Source of the DNA: Siphlonurus alternatus
Taxonomy: Eukaryota; Arthropoda; Insecta; Ephemeroptera; Siphlonuridae
Direction of reading: 5' to 3'
Length of the DNA: 64,000 bases
Assembly (NCBI GenBank): GCA_949825025.1
Contig: OX463784.1
Coordinates: 14,675,283-14,739,282, forward strand
Shown: one piece after another, positions 23,713 to 36,494 of the stretch
How positions within the stretch are numbered: position 1 is the first letter of the stretch
How the letters are laid out: each line of letters starts with the position of its first letter
Translations under genes and position numbers: made by a program
The notes under the pieces: model-generated
The model's input: only the letters and a program-made list of their open reading frames with translations
Told to the model about the DNA's origin: nothing
Database searches by the model: none

Positions 23713-23875
23713 GAGGGATTCAGGCGCGGATCCAGGTAAAAAATTCGGGGGTGGGTGGGCTGCCTTCATAAGGCCAATGTTAAAAAAAAAAATAGTGGGG
23801 GAAATGCCTATATTGCCCATGTTAAATTCAAAATTCTCCCCCCCCCCTCCCCCTGGATCCGCGCCTGGAGAGATT
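23713..23875. mobile_element. hAT-type MITE, second copy
   Basis: The element is 23721-23867, in opposite orientation to 444-608, with ends CAGGCGCGGATCCAGG / CTGGATCCGCGCCTG. Flanking octamers GAGGGATT and GAGAGATT match at 7 of 8 bases, consistent with an 8-bp target duplication with one later mutation. Confidence 0.85.
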
Positions 23876-23992
23876 TTTCTTGTATTGCTTTACTGCTAGG
23901 AATAGCACGAACTTTACCCAGCATGACGTCTGCATGGAGCTGCAATTCCAAGCATGTTAAGTTAAGTGAATGCCCCCCCCCCCATTATCTCC

Positions 23993-24362
23993 GGGCACTT
24001 GACGCAGTGGTATACGCCTCTGATTCGTAATCAGATGGTCGTGAGTTCGATCTCAGCCATGCACCGCCAAACTTTTCACAAGTGGCGGTTGCTAAGGAAC
24101 ACCCACTCGTGCATCCGGGAGGTGATTGATGGCATCCTCCATCAATTGCCGACCATCCTCACTGAGGTTTCCATGGTTTCCTCAGTTACAACTAGGTGAA
24201 TGCTGGGATGGATTGCTTAGGCCATGGCCGCTCCGGTTTGGAAGGGACCCACAAAAGTAGGGTCTAAGAAGAGCCGGGAGGTTAAATTCAGTCACTTAAT
24301 TGTGGCCAGTACCCTACAATAGGGTTCAGTTGAGAAGCTAAAAAAAAAATTAAAAAAAAATC
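23993..24362 (+). mobile_element. tRNA-derived SINE, full length
   Basis: The head (about 23993-24064) folds like a tRNA: an A-box-like TTGACGCAGTGG, an anticodon stem TCTGA/TCAGA around TTCGTAA, and a B-box-like GAGTTCGATCTC. The body has GGAGGTGATTGATGGCATCC, CACTGAGGTTTCCATGGTTT, AATGCTGGGATGG and GGCCATGGCCGCTCC, then an A-rich tail. The central segment is shared with the 5S-headed SINEs at 4391 and 5880. It is not a tRNA gene because the acceptor stem does not close and a SINE body follows. Confidence 0.85.
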
Positions 24363-25109
24363 TAATACTATGGGGGTACTTCATGCAGAATTAAGGCATG
24401 AACAATTTAAGGCTGGCAAATTTGACGAAATGAAGCCTAAATAAAATGGTGCCCTAATATATAAAGCTCAATATTTTTGTGAACACCCCCAGGTTATATT
24501 ATAATTTGAAATTTAATGAATAATTATTAATTACATTTATGATATTTTATTCAAACATAAAAAGATAAATTAGATTATTATAATACATTAATTATAAGTA
24601 AAGATAAAACAAATTAGTGTTTCTAAATTCTGTGGTGAACGATAAAAGTAAACGTGTTAGAACGCACGTTGGCTCACGCTGCTGCATTCTACGATGCACG
24701 TTTTAAACCCTGAGGGCCTCCTCTCGATCAGCATTGAGAATTATATTAGCCTTGGTATACATTATTGTGTGATCTAGTTAAAACTGCAGCTGTAATAGAA
24801 CGTTCCTGAATTTTGATGTAAAATTTATTTCTCGTTACCAAGTCAAGGTAATGCGTGGTGATTTTTCTGAGATGATATCATCCGACAGCAAGGGTATAAT
24901 TTAATTTATGTAATATTAAGGTTATTTTATTGGCAGCATAACTTAATTACAATTATAAAAATCATTGCTAAATTATTTTTGTATAAAAAATAATTGCCAA
25001 GGTGATAAGAGCCGAGTTGAGTTGGGTTTTATAAAAGTTACTGCAGTTCATATTTTCCCCGATGATGGCGTACTAGTATTGCCCATATTATTTAAATATT
25101 CGAAGGATG
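24363..25109. other. Spacer
   Basis: AT-rich. A weak inverted pair near 24369-24493 has GGGGGT-type ends. A GC-richer patch near 24655-24735 was not recognised. Confidence 0.45.
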
Positions 25110-25226
25110 TACAGTCGTCGCCTAGGAAAATTTCCCTCTTGCAGTCTTGTTAATCACCATTCCCCGTAAGAATAACATAGGGCATGGTGTTTAACAAGTG
25201 GGAAATTTTCTAAGGCGACGAGTGTA
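25110..25226. mobile_element. mariner-type MITE, second copy
   Basis: Element 25112-25224 lies between TA dinucleotides, with ends CAGTCGTCGCC / GGCGACGAGTG. It is related to 623-740 and shares GGAAAATTTCC and GGGCATGGTG. Confidence 0.75.
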
Positions 25227-26064
25227 CCTTATGTTGATATATTTTAAGTTTTTTTTAAATTTTTCAAAGCTCATTTCTTTTAATCTAATTGTATTACAGT
25301 TAATTTGATACTTGAACCATGTATTTAATAAAAATGCCTAAAAACAGTTGTGAGCAAAAAATTTAAATTGCGTGGTCCGTATTATGCTAATATCATTGAT
25401 ACGATTGTTATAACAGAACAATTAAAAAACATGACCAAAATAACAATATTAAAATAACTAATAAACTAAACATTCCGTTACATTTAGCTTGGTTTTCATC
25501 GTGTGTATTCGGTGGTACTTCGGCTCTCGTTCGACCAATAAGATTCTTTGTTACAATCTGTAAACCAATGACTGAGGACTTAAGTAAAACACCAAAAAAA
25601 TATTATATAAATATGACTTACGTAGCATGTAATTGAACAGGAATTATGCATTGGAAGTTCTACGAGATACCAAGTCATATTTTTATACCGACAAATAAAT
25701 AAAACAAATTTTAATGATAATTCTTGCAAATAAATTTACGATGGTTAAAAATACATGACTTGTAATGCAGCTTGAAGCTGATTTTGATATATGATTATTT
25801 ATGATTCTAATTATAAAATCAAGGTGATCCATTTAGCAATGTAGTAGTAATTTTATAATCATGATATCATGCAATTTAAGTATAATTTTATTGTTCTCCT
25901 AAGGTTATTGTTGTAATTACTTTTTTTTTAAGGTTTATTATTTTTTGTTTGTTCAATAATAATTATTATATAATTTACTATATAACTGTTATTAGTGTTA
26001 TATTATTTAATTTTAATTTTGTTTGATTTATGGGTAATCAATAAATAATTACTCAAATTAATGT

Positions 26065-26290
26065 AATAACACGGATGGTCTTTAGGTTCGAACTCAGGCA
26101 CCTGAGGATTGTATTCAAATTGTACGTTGCCATATAAAGGCCACCCACTGTCATGGTGGATCTGGGAGGTGATTAATTGTATCAATTGCTGACCATTTTG
26201 ACAGAGGTTTCCATGATTCCCTTTCTCAAAACTTTAAACATTATGTTTAAATAGGAAGGGATCTAAATCTTTAGTCAACACAGAACTCAA
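26065..26290 (+). mobile_element. Degenerate tRNA-derived SINE
   Basis: It retains a B-box-like GGTTCGAACTCAGG, CCACCCACTG, GGGAGGTGATTAATTG, CAATTGCTGACCATT and AGAGGTTTCCATGATTCCC, all collinear with the SINE at 23993. The head and 3' part are decayed. Confidence 0.75.
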
Positions 26291-28744
26291 AAATTTCAAA
26301 TTCATAGACGTCGCTGGCAGAAGATTTCAGAATTCAAACTCCCTTTTGTAAATATTAAAATTTTCTCCTTCCGTAGAATTTGTGAGCAGATTAAATTTTA
26401 CAAGATAAGTCACACTTGATTGTTATATCCTCGAAAAGGTGGAGCAACATACATCCATAATAACCATTCATATGTAATCTGTATTCATTAAAAAACTAAT
26501 TTACAAAAAAAAAACAATAAAAATTTATAACAAATATAACTGAATTGAAAATTATATTACTAAAAATTTTATATTAAAATTACAAAAAATGTTAAATTTT
26601 ATTTTATTTAGTTATAAGTAGAGAAAGAAAAACATTTTTTGTTAGTCTTTTATTTTGAAATCGTAGGTGCAGCAAAATAAATCAGTTTAGATAATAATAT
26701 ATATATACATTAAAAAAATATATTATACTGAGAAAATTTCTGCATTGGCAGCACCACGAAATGTAAGACATCATATGATACGAAAATATGACTAATTTAT
26801 ATAATTATGATCTGTATAATAGAAAATGCATGCTGTAACCAGGCTGCATTTTATGAGGCAATGTCCAATAAATAATATAATATGTATTTTGTTGATTGAA
26901 GCTATTAGTGGTTGAATCTCCTAAAAAACAAATATGTTGAGTAATCGTCAAAAAAAAAAAAAAAAAAAAAAAATCAAAATTATAAAAAGGGATTTCTTTA
27001 AATGTGTAAATTTCAACATATATTTACAACACATTGAAAGCAAATATTATTTTCGTGCTTGCATAAATGATAGGAGAGACCTTAAAATATCTTGTAAAAC
27101 GTTAAAAAAAATACAAAATAATTTCAGTACTTTCGAAAATAAAGAGAATTGGGTTTGGTATATATTTAGCATGTAATTAGGATAGTGGAAATTAATTCAG
27201 CCTAAGGAACATTGTATTTTTGCAAATTATAACATGTACTGTACATTAAAAATTATTCAAGCTGTTTATTTCAAGCCTAGTGAGAAATATGGAGAAGAGG
27301 CCGGGGAAAACACTGCTTTATTTTAATCCATCCTTATTTCTCAACATATAAACAGATTTTGGAATAGCCCATCTCTAAAAGTAGCTATAATAAACCCGTC
27401 CCTATCATTTCCCTGACTCCCTGGGGCTGTGTCCTTTGAAGGCCTTTGACCGACCGCCTGAGTCAGTGGTGAACTTGACCGAATTTCGCTCATAAGGATA
27501 TATCAGCCGCTTTTATTGTACTACTTAGTCCTTTCACTCTCACGGGCACGGATTTTCAGGAAGGACACGACGCGGGTCATTTTAACAACGTAATTAGGAG
27601 ATGGACATTTCCTGAAATGAGCAGATGGAAATTGATAATCATGTTTGTTATATACAGCAAATTTTTTGTTCACCGAAATTATATAATTTTTAAGAATGCA
27701 TAATTCAAATTGTTTGTGATAATGTATATCATAAGTAATATTAAGATGAATATTAGCACATTGCATTGTTATATATTCATTTCAGTAATTATTGTCTAAT
27801 TTAAAAAAGTAGCCTGGAATTCCTGGATAGGAAATCAGATGAACAAATTCAACATTTCGCTTTTTGCATTTTGTCTTTTTGCTTTTTTCATTTTCTTTGA
27901 CAATGGCATATATGTATTTAACGATTTTATATATTTACTTTTGATTTTAATATAAAAATATATAATTTATGTAATTTAATTTTTTAATTTTATTTATATT
28001 ATATTTTATAATACAAAACAATATATAAAAAAATTAAATAATTTAATTACGAAAAATTATAATTATTTAATTTACAATTTCAATTTAAAATAATTTTACA
28101 GTAAATATAAATATAACGTTTTTTCACATACAGGTTTAGCAAATAAAAGTAAATTTAAAAAGTAAAATTATCGTTGAAGATTTATATAAAATTATAATAA
28201 TTTATTATTACATTGAAACTACAGCAAATGTCTCAAGGTAATAGTTTACAAGGTCGTATAAAATATACAAGACAAAAAGCTATATTGCATGTTTAAATCA
28301 ATATTTATACAGTCCAAGTAAATATACACATTAAGATGTAAATTCCTATATAGATTAAAACAATATTACAGTCACATATCTTGACTTTTTACACACTAAA
28401 TTATAAAATTATCATGAGATAATCGGTCAGTAGTCAAGAGTATATATAATTTAAATACCAATAATTAATAGATGACTTCAGTGTCGATTGTATTAATTGT
28501 TCGAATAATAATCTATCATTATTTTATTAATTAGTATGGCTGTAAGCTGTACACTTAAAAATAATACTATGTACTCTGTATTATATATTATAAACTTAGA
28601 GCTGTCTAATAAAATTATTATTCATTATGGTATAATATACATTTCGTTTATTTCATTACACTGTTAGAAAAGTACAATTAAAATTTATAACAATGCATTG
28701 TATTTTTTTAAGTAAAGTGAAATTTAAATTTGTTGAAAAATTTC
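26291..28744. other. AT-rich spacer
   Basis: No gene supported. It contains a poly(A) run at about 26950-26973. A moderately GC-rich patch near 27415-27510 matched nothing recognised. ORFs here are AT-rich and lack domains or splice context. Confidence 0.5.
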
Positions 28745-28885
28745 AAAGTCAGATCCACGAAGAGCCGGGAATTGAATTTATTGATGTATTGACTTCTCGG
28801 GTCTGGTCATTGCCCGTATATAAGGTCAAATGTCACTTGTGACCAGTATGATACCTTACAAACAGGGATCAGTGGAAGCAAAAAA
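28745..28885 (+). mobile_element. SINE 3'-end fragment
   Basis: GAAGAGCCGGGA followed by segments resembling TGACCAGTA and an A-rich tail, collinear with the 3' end of the tRNA-SINE at about 24270-24340. The head is missing. Confidence 0.6.
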
Positions 28886-28967
28886 AATACGTCAATTTGA
28901 TACTAGGGTGCTTTCACATAGTCCGATTTTGCTGCAAAAACATGCCGCAACATATGTACCGTCGCAT

Positions 28968-29183
28968 ATAAGGTAGATTTTCATGAGCGACAACTGTGAT
29001 GCGGCGCGATTTGACACAAAAGCTGCGAAATCCTATGCGGTGGCGAATTCGTCGATAATGGCTTTAATTACGATGTTCTTTTTCTTTTAATCGCCCAATA
29101 TGGCCGCCAATGGATGTTACTGCAAGTGCGCTTTATTCGCGTCGCGTTGCAGGCTGGAAATCGCCCATGAAAATCCACCTTTA
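28968..29183. mobile_element. MITE family F, copy 3 (diverged)
   Basis: Matches the family F body (TGCGGCGCGATTT, GCGAATTCG, AATGGCCGCCAATGGATG). The flanks are ATAA and TTTA, so the TTAA target has decayed. The ORF over it is repeat-derived. Confidence 0.75.
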
Positions 29184-30366
29184 GAAAATAAAGGGCAGCT
29201 TGATTTTTTTTTTTTAGCGGGGTTGCGGCATGATTGTGAAAAAAACTTTACATATATATTGTATATTTTACACTTTAATTATATTTCTAAATAAGATTCT
29301 CCTGAGCGGACTTGCAAGAAATTGAAGATCCTATCTTCATTTTCTAAACTTTGTTTTATACGAAGTTACTAAGTACAGCTAGTAAATCATAAAAATCATT
29401 GTAATAATTTCACCATTTTTTTTTAATAAAATAATGTTGACAAGAATACTATATCCCTACTGCATATAATATATATAGGTAGAAAGCAGTAAGAAGTATA
29501 TATAAAGTTGTATGGTGAAAGCAAAATGTTGGCATCAGCTAAACCTCCTCCTGGTTTCGTCTTTGCTGCATACTTTGGAGAAAGTAATAGTCAACTGCTT
29601 TCTCTTATAAAACAAATGACGAGATACCTATCAAGTTAATGTTATGTACCAAGATCAAGGCAAAACCTTGAATATATCATCATTAACCCTAGAGGCTATG
29701 TGACTGCATTTTGTTTTAAAAAAGTGCAACATATATGAATGCAATTTCTACTTTCTAAATTATCACTTTTTAAAAATATGTATGTGTAATATTGAAGATT
29801 CTATTATAAAGGTAACGTACGTATTTTAATGCTTCATTTTTTTTCTTGATAACACAATTTTTATTGAAGGTAAGAAGGATCATCTACACAATAATTGTAA
29901 TTAAAATTGTAGTACACACTTCAAGTTAGCTGCATGATATTGTGGTGTTCTCATAAAAAAAAAGCTTCTTTTGCATTAAAAAGCAAATTGTTAGAAGAAA
30001 AAAAGTTCTTGATTCAACACCCTTAATGTGGGGACGGTACACTCAAATTTAATAGTTTTACTGGAAATCCTTTTTTTTTTAAATTATTTTTTAATAATAT
30101 TTTTTTTTTTTTTAATAATATCAAATTGACTTATGGAAATAAATTAGCATCTCATAAGAATCCTTGCTTCGTATTTATGTATCCGTTGAAGGGATATAAC
30201 ATTTTTATTAAAATTATATTATTATTATTATAAATTCTTTCCAACAAATATTGCAGTTCATATATACTACAAAAATGAATTTTAAAACAAATTAACAAAA
30301 CTGTGAGTATTTTAAACAAATTAAATTAATATTTCTTAAAATTAAGTTTGAAACTCATACTCTAGA
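29184..30366. other. AT-rich spacer
   Basis: Several homopolymer T runs (30070-30118). No gene or clear repeat. Confidence 0.5.
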
Positions 30367-30711
30367 TTAACGATCATTAATCTCATTGTCAGTTACTTTG
30401 GAATCAAAGAATATTTCCCTGCAAACGAATCGAATGAAATAAATTTTAAAAAATTGATAATGTTCTAAAACATAATCGCTTATGGTTTGAGCAAATTCAG
30501 TCTTGCAGTTTTCTTACAACAGCTCCATTTCCGGTTTCCGTCCATAAGGCCAATGTTAAACTTCTACCTCAGTTTTCACAAAACTGATACGACAGATTTG
30601 CTTCAAAATTTGTATGCCACCTATTGATGATGAGTTCTAAGTCCCCTGCAAGTTTTGTTGCATTCAGGCGGTACGATTGCGAGATATCAACCTACTGAGA
30701 TTCATCCTTAA
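30367..30711. mobile_element. MITE family G, copy 2 (inverted)
   Basis: Reverse-complement relative of 16383-16712, spanning 30371-30707 with TTAA at 30367-30370 and 30708-30711. Confidence 0.87.
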
Positions 30712-33250
30712 GATGACACATTCATGCAGTAGAAACATATCACATCTGCACGCATGTGATTTGAGAGGTTCTGCTCTGGTTAACACGGTCTGATGTAACG
30801 TTGCTATCCCTCCCGTATTGTGTAATTAATACAGGCAAATAAAACGTTATGGTCACGGGGCTATGGACAAGGGTAAATGATCTACTATTGGTTTTGGTTT
30901 TGCTCACCCACGACTTTTATTATTATGATTACTTCATACGAAATTATACACTGAAAAAAAAACTTACCTTTTATGCCTTTAATATTATTCCTGCATTATT
31001 TACTAGAACTTATATTAGCTCCAAGAGATAATTAAAAGGTTTTAATTATAATAGGTATTTAATTTTTAATTGGAAATAATTGCAAAAGTAGAGTAATTAT
31101 AATATATTGGCTGGGGTGTGCTACATTTATTAAATTTAATATGATTTATTAACTAACAATTAATAGTGTTCATTTCGCTCTAATAAAAGTTATAGAGTAA
31201 TTACGACAATATATATTAAATATAATGTTAATTAATATTTTCCATAATGAAATACTATATTATTACCTATTAAAAAGAGAACGATTGCAGCAGATCATAA
31301 AAATATAACAATTAAAAATATAATCATTGTGATGCATGAACTTTTCAAGTTACAATTACTTTTTTATATCATATATACCCAAGTCAAGAGCTAATATTCA
31401 ATCGCTTTATTAATTCACACTTTTTTCGTATTATCCTTAATCGTGTCTCTTATAATAGCTTATATTCGATTCTAAGAAATATTAATGTTTCACTCATTCC
31501 ATCCAATGCTTTCACGAAAGTACACCTCGGGATATCACGAAATTTATCTGTGCCTGATTTGCATAAAAAAGTCATAAGAAAATATATAAATTATGCATAT
31601 TCATCACTGACGTTCCCCGTATACGAATTTTCTAAGCTCTTGGGGTTTACTGTATACTATGAATTCTATGTCATGCCATAGATCATTTTTCCATGTAATA
31701 TACTGGGGGGCATTCACAAAGCACTTTAACCCCAACTTTGGCCCCAAGTTTTATCCCTGGTACTAAATATGGTGCTAAACCAGGGGCTAACTATGTCTAG
31801 CTCCTAGTTTAGCTCCATGTTTAGTACCCGGGATAAAATTTGAGGCTAAATTGGGGGTTAAAATGCTTTGTGAATGCCCCTGTATGTATAACATAACAGG
31901 GATAACGTTCGTGCTGCCTTGAGGTGTAGATATTAAAAGCATTAATTTGAAAGAATTACTTGCTTTTAGTAACTTAAATAGTAAAGCCAAAGTCATCGTC
32001 CTCGCTTGAAAACTCAGAGACGGTCATCTTCTATGGTTCTTTGTTAGTAAGCCACGATTTTCAACCAGATATACAAATAAACGATCTTCACTTTCAATAG
32101 ATGAATATCATTTCTTATAATAACCATATAGAAATATAAATGTCATTATATTAATGGAATGCAATAATTATGGTAGATGACATTACATTTTACAAGAAAT
32201 TTTATTCACAGATTGTTAAAAATTATTTTTCTTTACGATTTTAAAATATATATTACTGCACTAAAAATAATACATTTGTTATTTTCTAATATTGGTTATA
32301 TTAATAATACATCTTCCTGTTTTCTTAATATTTTTGGATAGGTGACCCCACCACCCATCCCTTCTTTTTGGTGCATTAACTTTTGACACTTCAATGCAAT
32401 AAAATTCAATGTTACTTGAGATTGAACCAATGGTTTTTAAGTCATTTAATTTGTGAAACGATACGCTTACCACTATGTATGTAGTTAAATTGTAGTAAAT
32501 ACAAAACAAATAGACCCAATGATAAAATTATCATACTGGAAGAAGGATTGGGACAAAGAGTTCCTGCCAAGGATAAATATTATGCAAAAATTCACTTGAA
32601 ATTTAATAAATAACACGATTTTTAATTTGGATGCATTGTAAAATAGCCAATACAGGTTTCCCCAGGGGCTTATAGAGAAATGACGACGGAAGCCTGAGGG
32701 TACAAGAGAATTAGGAGATATCCTAATATACTTTTATATTTTTATAACCAACCCTATAATATCTTAAACAGAATTTATAATTTTTCTTTCTGTGTAAAAA
32801 CCTTACTTAAAGAACAGTAATGACAGTAAAAATTTTGTTACGTTGCTTCCTTGTTTTGAAGTCACCGTCTGTTAATTATTTTTTTTAATCAAATCACGGA
32901 ACCATCAAGAACGTGACGCCGTAACCAACTTTGTATCATTTAAGACTTTAATAAACAAACGATTAGAAAGTGTTTCTCACTCAACTTCTATTAAATAAAC
33001 AGTAAGAATTATTTATGGAATTTTTATTACTTGCATTTATTTTTACTTTACACGAAAAGATTAATTGAAAGTGTATAAAAATTAAACAGATAAAAGTACA
33101 ATTTTTAACAAAATCAACACTTTCTACAGATAACAAAACTAAGGATAACATCTTTTAAAAAGTTTATATTTAATTCTAAAAAGAAGAAATTGTATGATCA
33201 CTATCATATTGTGCAGTTTCACTTGTTTTAATGCGTTTTGACCTATTTCT
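30712..33250. other. Spacer with one small MITE
   Basis: AT-rich. Apart from the palindrome at 31705-31880, nothing is supported. ORFs near 30849 and 32279 lack any domain, signal or splice context. Confidence 0.5.
31703..31884. mobile_element. Palindromic MITE, ends GGGGCATTCACAAAGC
   Basis: Element about 31705-31880 with inverted ends GGGGCATTCACAAAGCA / GCTTTGTGAATGCCCC and inner inverted copies of GGGATAAAA and CCATGTTTAGTACC-like segments. It shares its ends with 17412-17560. Confidence 0.75.
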
Positions 33251-33260
33251 ATGAAATCTG

Positions 33261-33305
33261 TGACGTCATTGGTGCACGTGTAGAGTGACCTTGACCTGAA
33301 GGTCA
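33261..33305. promoter_or_regulatory. Cluster of CRE, E-box and nuclear-receptor-like motifs
   Basis: Within 45 bp lie TGACGTCA (33261-33268, CRE/ATF-like), CACGTG (33275-33280), TGACCTTGA (33286-33294, the complement of the FTZ-F1/ERR-type site TCAAGGTCA), an overlapping TGACCT (33292-33297) and AGGTCA (33300-33305). Motif identities are established; regulatory function here is inference. The GC-rich promoter-like island lies about 600 bp downstream. Confidence 0.4.
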
Positions 33306-33884
33306 CAATGTCCTACGTCTGACATATCTTCTCATGGCATTGATGTGAACCATTTAATATAAATTATATAGTGACATATAAATAATGGCTTGTTTTTGTT
33401 GTGATTAATTTTAGAAATTTGCGTTTCTTCATTAATCTACGATTGTATCACTCCAAAAAAAGATAAGGATAATTATTGTAAAAATGGAAATCAAAGTAAT
33501 TGAAAATTGGTGCCTTAATAACGAAGATCCTACTACTACTACCAAGTTATTTATTTTAAACATTATTAAATTTTTGAAATTAATAATAAACGCCATATGA
33601 CAAAAAAAAATGCATGAATAAATTTTGACAATCTTGAATTGAATCTTTTTTTTTTTAATTTAAAAAACTTAATTAATTTTAAATATATAACTTAATTATA
33701 AAATAACAAATAATTTTGTTTACTACTTAAAAAAAATTTATAATTCCAATAAAATAAAAATTTTAAAAATACAAATAATTTGCATATTATTTTTGAATTT
33801 TAAGCATAACATTAAAGAAAAAATATACTAAAATATTAAACGTATTATTAAAAAATAAATTTTAATTAATAGACTAGTATTACC

Positions 33885-34090
33885 TTTGAGTGGCAGATGA
33901 CGTACGGCAGCGAGTTGTAAGTTAGGAAGAGAGCGGACACACAGGGAGCGGCGCTGGCCCCTAACACCACGCGACTGAGGAAGGAAGAAGAGACGACCTG
34001 CTTGCTCCTCCTCCTTTCGCTCTCTCGAGGAGGTAAGTGGCGGCGCCAAACTCTCTCTATAGTCCACTCGAGTACATCGAGACGTCACAT
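33885..34090. promoter_or_regulatory. GC-rich promoter-like island with donor sites on both strands
   Basis: A GC- and CpG-rich island in AT-rich DNA. On the plus strand it ends in CTCTCGAGGAG|GTAAGT (last exon base 34032), a strong donor. On the minus strand CTCAAAG|GTAATA gives a weaker one. It may be an untranslated first exon and promoter of an unseen gene, possibly bidirectional. A minus-strand ORF of 86 codons covers it but is Arg-rich and unrecognised. No downstream coding exon was identified. Confidence 0.35.
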
Positions 34091-34272
34091 TTACGTGGGG
34101 GGGGGGGGGGGGGATGTCTGCTTGTCTTCCGAAACGTAAAAGATTTCGTCCTTTTATCCCCTAAAATGGCTAAAAATTTATATGCCATATTGCATGGGGG
34201 CCACTTTGAAAAGGTGAGGGCTCGAGTATAGGGCTTCTATAATAGATGCAATGGGACTTTCTCTGGTTATAA

Positions 34273-34401
34273 TAGGTCTGTTCATAAATCATCTTACCCA
34301 TACACACTCTGTGCATCCTATGTACGCCTATATATAGACCTTATGTCTAAATACATTTATAAGGAAATAAATCGACACAGAAAAGTTTACGAACGCAGGA
34401 C
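34273..34401. mobile_element. Degenerate palindromic repeat with TCTGTTCRTAAA ends
   Basis: The ends GGTCTGTTCATAAAT and GTTTACGAACGCAGGAC resemble those of 63628-63754 and 57312-57420. The interior is diverged. Confidence 0.5.
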
Positions 34402-34898
34402 TAGATATTTATGACGTCACATAAGATATAGCTCGTCTCTATTTTTTCTGCATCAATGTGTTAAAATTTCCGTATGATGTCCCCATCTTCATTCTATCTC
34501 ATTCTCTTCCCCCCCCCTTTACTTCCCACAAGTTCTTTCTGATATAACTCCGTGCTAGAAAATGTAATATTTTCAAATCCTGCCCCATCTTCTTTTAAAC
34601 ATTTATGTCCCATTTATATAATAAATATTGTTATTCTGTTCCTAAAATTTCAATTTTAAATGCATTCGTCACTTAATTAAAGCTGCAGTTCAGAGTCAAT
34701 AAACTCGAAGGAACGAAACTAAAAATGCATTGCATGTTTATAGAATTGTCCCATATGGGCACTATATTATATTTTGATATTAATAAAAAAAATTGCACCA
34801 TCTTAATTTACTTTGAATTTCAAGTGCAATTTAATGATTATTAGTATCTTCGGTTTGTCTGGAAAAACGAAAAACTCCGTTCATTTTTAAATATAATC
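34402..34898. other. AT-rich spacer
   Basis: Contains TGACGTCA at 34412. No gene seen. Confidence 0.45.
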
Positions 34899-35297
34899 TT
34901 AAGTTAGAGATAATGCCGATCAGCTGTTTGACGTACTTCCCTTTGATTAACATGTAAACCTTAGCAAATTCACAAAAATTCTAAAAAAAATTTGAGAAAC
35001 AGATATTAAGTGCTTAAAAGCCATAGAAAAAATTTCAAAACAATTTAACGAGTCAATATTTTTTAATATTTTTTCTTTTTTAATTTTCAGCATAGGACTT
35101 TCCCATGGAGAGACAAATGAAGAATTTAATTAAAAAAAAATCAGCTCGTTAAATTCTTTTGAAACTTTTTTTATGGCTTTTAGGCACTAATATCTGCCTC
35201 TCAAAAAAATTTCAGAATTTTTGATAATTTGCCAAGGTTTACATGTTAATCAAAGGAAAGTAAGTCGAACAGCTGACCGGCGTTATCTCTACCTTAA
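34899..35297. mobile_element. Foldback MITE family I, TTAA target
   Basis: A palindrome at 34903-35293 has ends GTTAGAGATAATGCCG / CGGCGTTATCTCTAC and TTAA at 34899-34902 and 35294-35297. The arms match over about 150 bp with scattered mismatches, including AACATGTAAACCTTAGCAAA and its inverted copy. Single copy here. Confidence 0.8.
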
Positions 35298-35675
35298 GGT
35301 TAACATGGTTGTCATATTATATGCCCCACTCTATAGTGGGACAGAGTGCATGCATATGGCATTTCGTTCGTGTTAATAACGCTGTCCTACTTTCATTACG
35401 TACGAGACTACATATATAATTTACACCTGAAAGTACACATAACTAATTATTCATATCAATTTATAACAACAGACATAAAATCCCAAAGTTTTCAAATTTT
35501 TCGAATCACTTATTTTTATAATTCCGAATAAGGAATAAAGGGTAGAGAAAAAAACGAGTCTATAAATTATGTAATAATTTGTAAATAAATAATTATAATT
35601 AAAAATATTATTTATACTCCATTATTTTAATAGGAAGTCATACGTGTAATTGATTATCCTAGATAAATATCTTCC
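35298..35675. other. AT-rich spacer
   Basis: Nothing supported; the 61-codon ORF near 35346 has no domain. Confidence 0.45.
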
Positions 35676-36011
35676 TTAAGGATTAATCTCAGTAGATTGA
35701 TATCTCGCAATCGTACCGCCTGAATGCAACAAGACTTGCAGGGGCTTTAGAACTCACCGTCAATAGGTGGCATACAAATTTTGAAGCGAATCTGTCTTAT
35801 CAGTTTTGTGAAAACTGAGGTAGAAATTTAACATTGGCCTTATGGACGAAAACCGGAAATGGAGCTGTTGTAAGAAAACTGCAAAACTGAATTTGCTCAA
35901 ACCATAAGCGATTAAGTTTTGGAACATTCTAGATTTTTTAACATTTATTTCATTCAATTCGTTTGCAGGGAAATATTCTTTGACTCCGAAGTAACTGAGA
36001 TTGATCATTAA
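35676..36011. mobile_element. MITE family G, copy 3
   Basis: Same orientation as 16383-16712. Element 35680-36007 between TTAA at 35676-35679 and 36008-36011. Confidence 0.88.
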
Positions 36012-36290
36012 ATAACTTATCTATTAAATGGGAAATGATCGTTGAAATGAGCTCATCGTTGAATCTAGCACGAAAAATTCATCGTGTTCTTTACTCTGGT
36101 GGCTACATCGGGAGTTGCGTGCGTCGAAGTCTTTGTAGCAGCAACCAGAAACGCTTTGATGTAACAGAAGTTGCCTAACTGTCAGGGGCTTCAGTTGCGA
36201 GCATGTTCAGAAAAAAAATGCGTTTGCATGAACAAGAACTGAAAACCAAAATCTTCTACTTGCATAATGGTTGTAACAAACCATTATTTA

Positions 36291-36494
36291 TAATGTCTGT
36301 CCAATGAAGCCTTTTTCATTGTTAATTAAACGTGGGAAGATGTGGTGTGTCTGATTTCACCACCAGAGCTGAAAACACATTGTTGGCGCAGTATATAGTC
36401 AACATTTGATAATTTTATTGCAATGGTTATTCCCCGTAAGGTAGCATGTAAATCAACACCTGTCCCAAGTTTTTCACTTCATCGGACAGACATT
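36291..36494. mobile_element. MITE with TAATGTCTGTCCAATGAAG ends
   Basis: TAATGTCTGTCC(A/G)ATGAAG at the left is mirrored by CTTCATCGGACAGACATTA at the right. No ORF. Single copy; superfamily undetermined. Confidence 0.65.

Noticed and set aside
23993..24064. Possible tRNA gene
   Set aside because: A/B-box-like sequence and an anticodon stem are present, but the acceptor stem does not close and a SINE body with A-rich tail follows.
24369..24493. Weak inverted pair with GGGGGT ends
   Set aside because: Similarity between the two ends is too short and imperfect to call an element.
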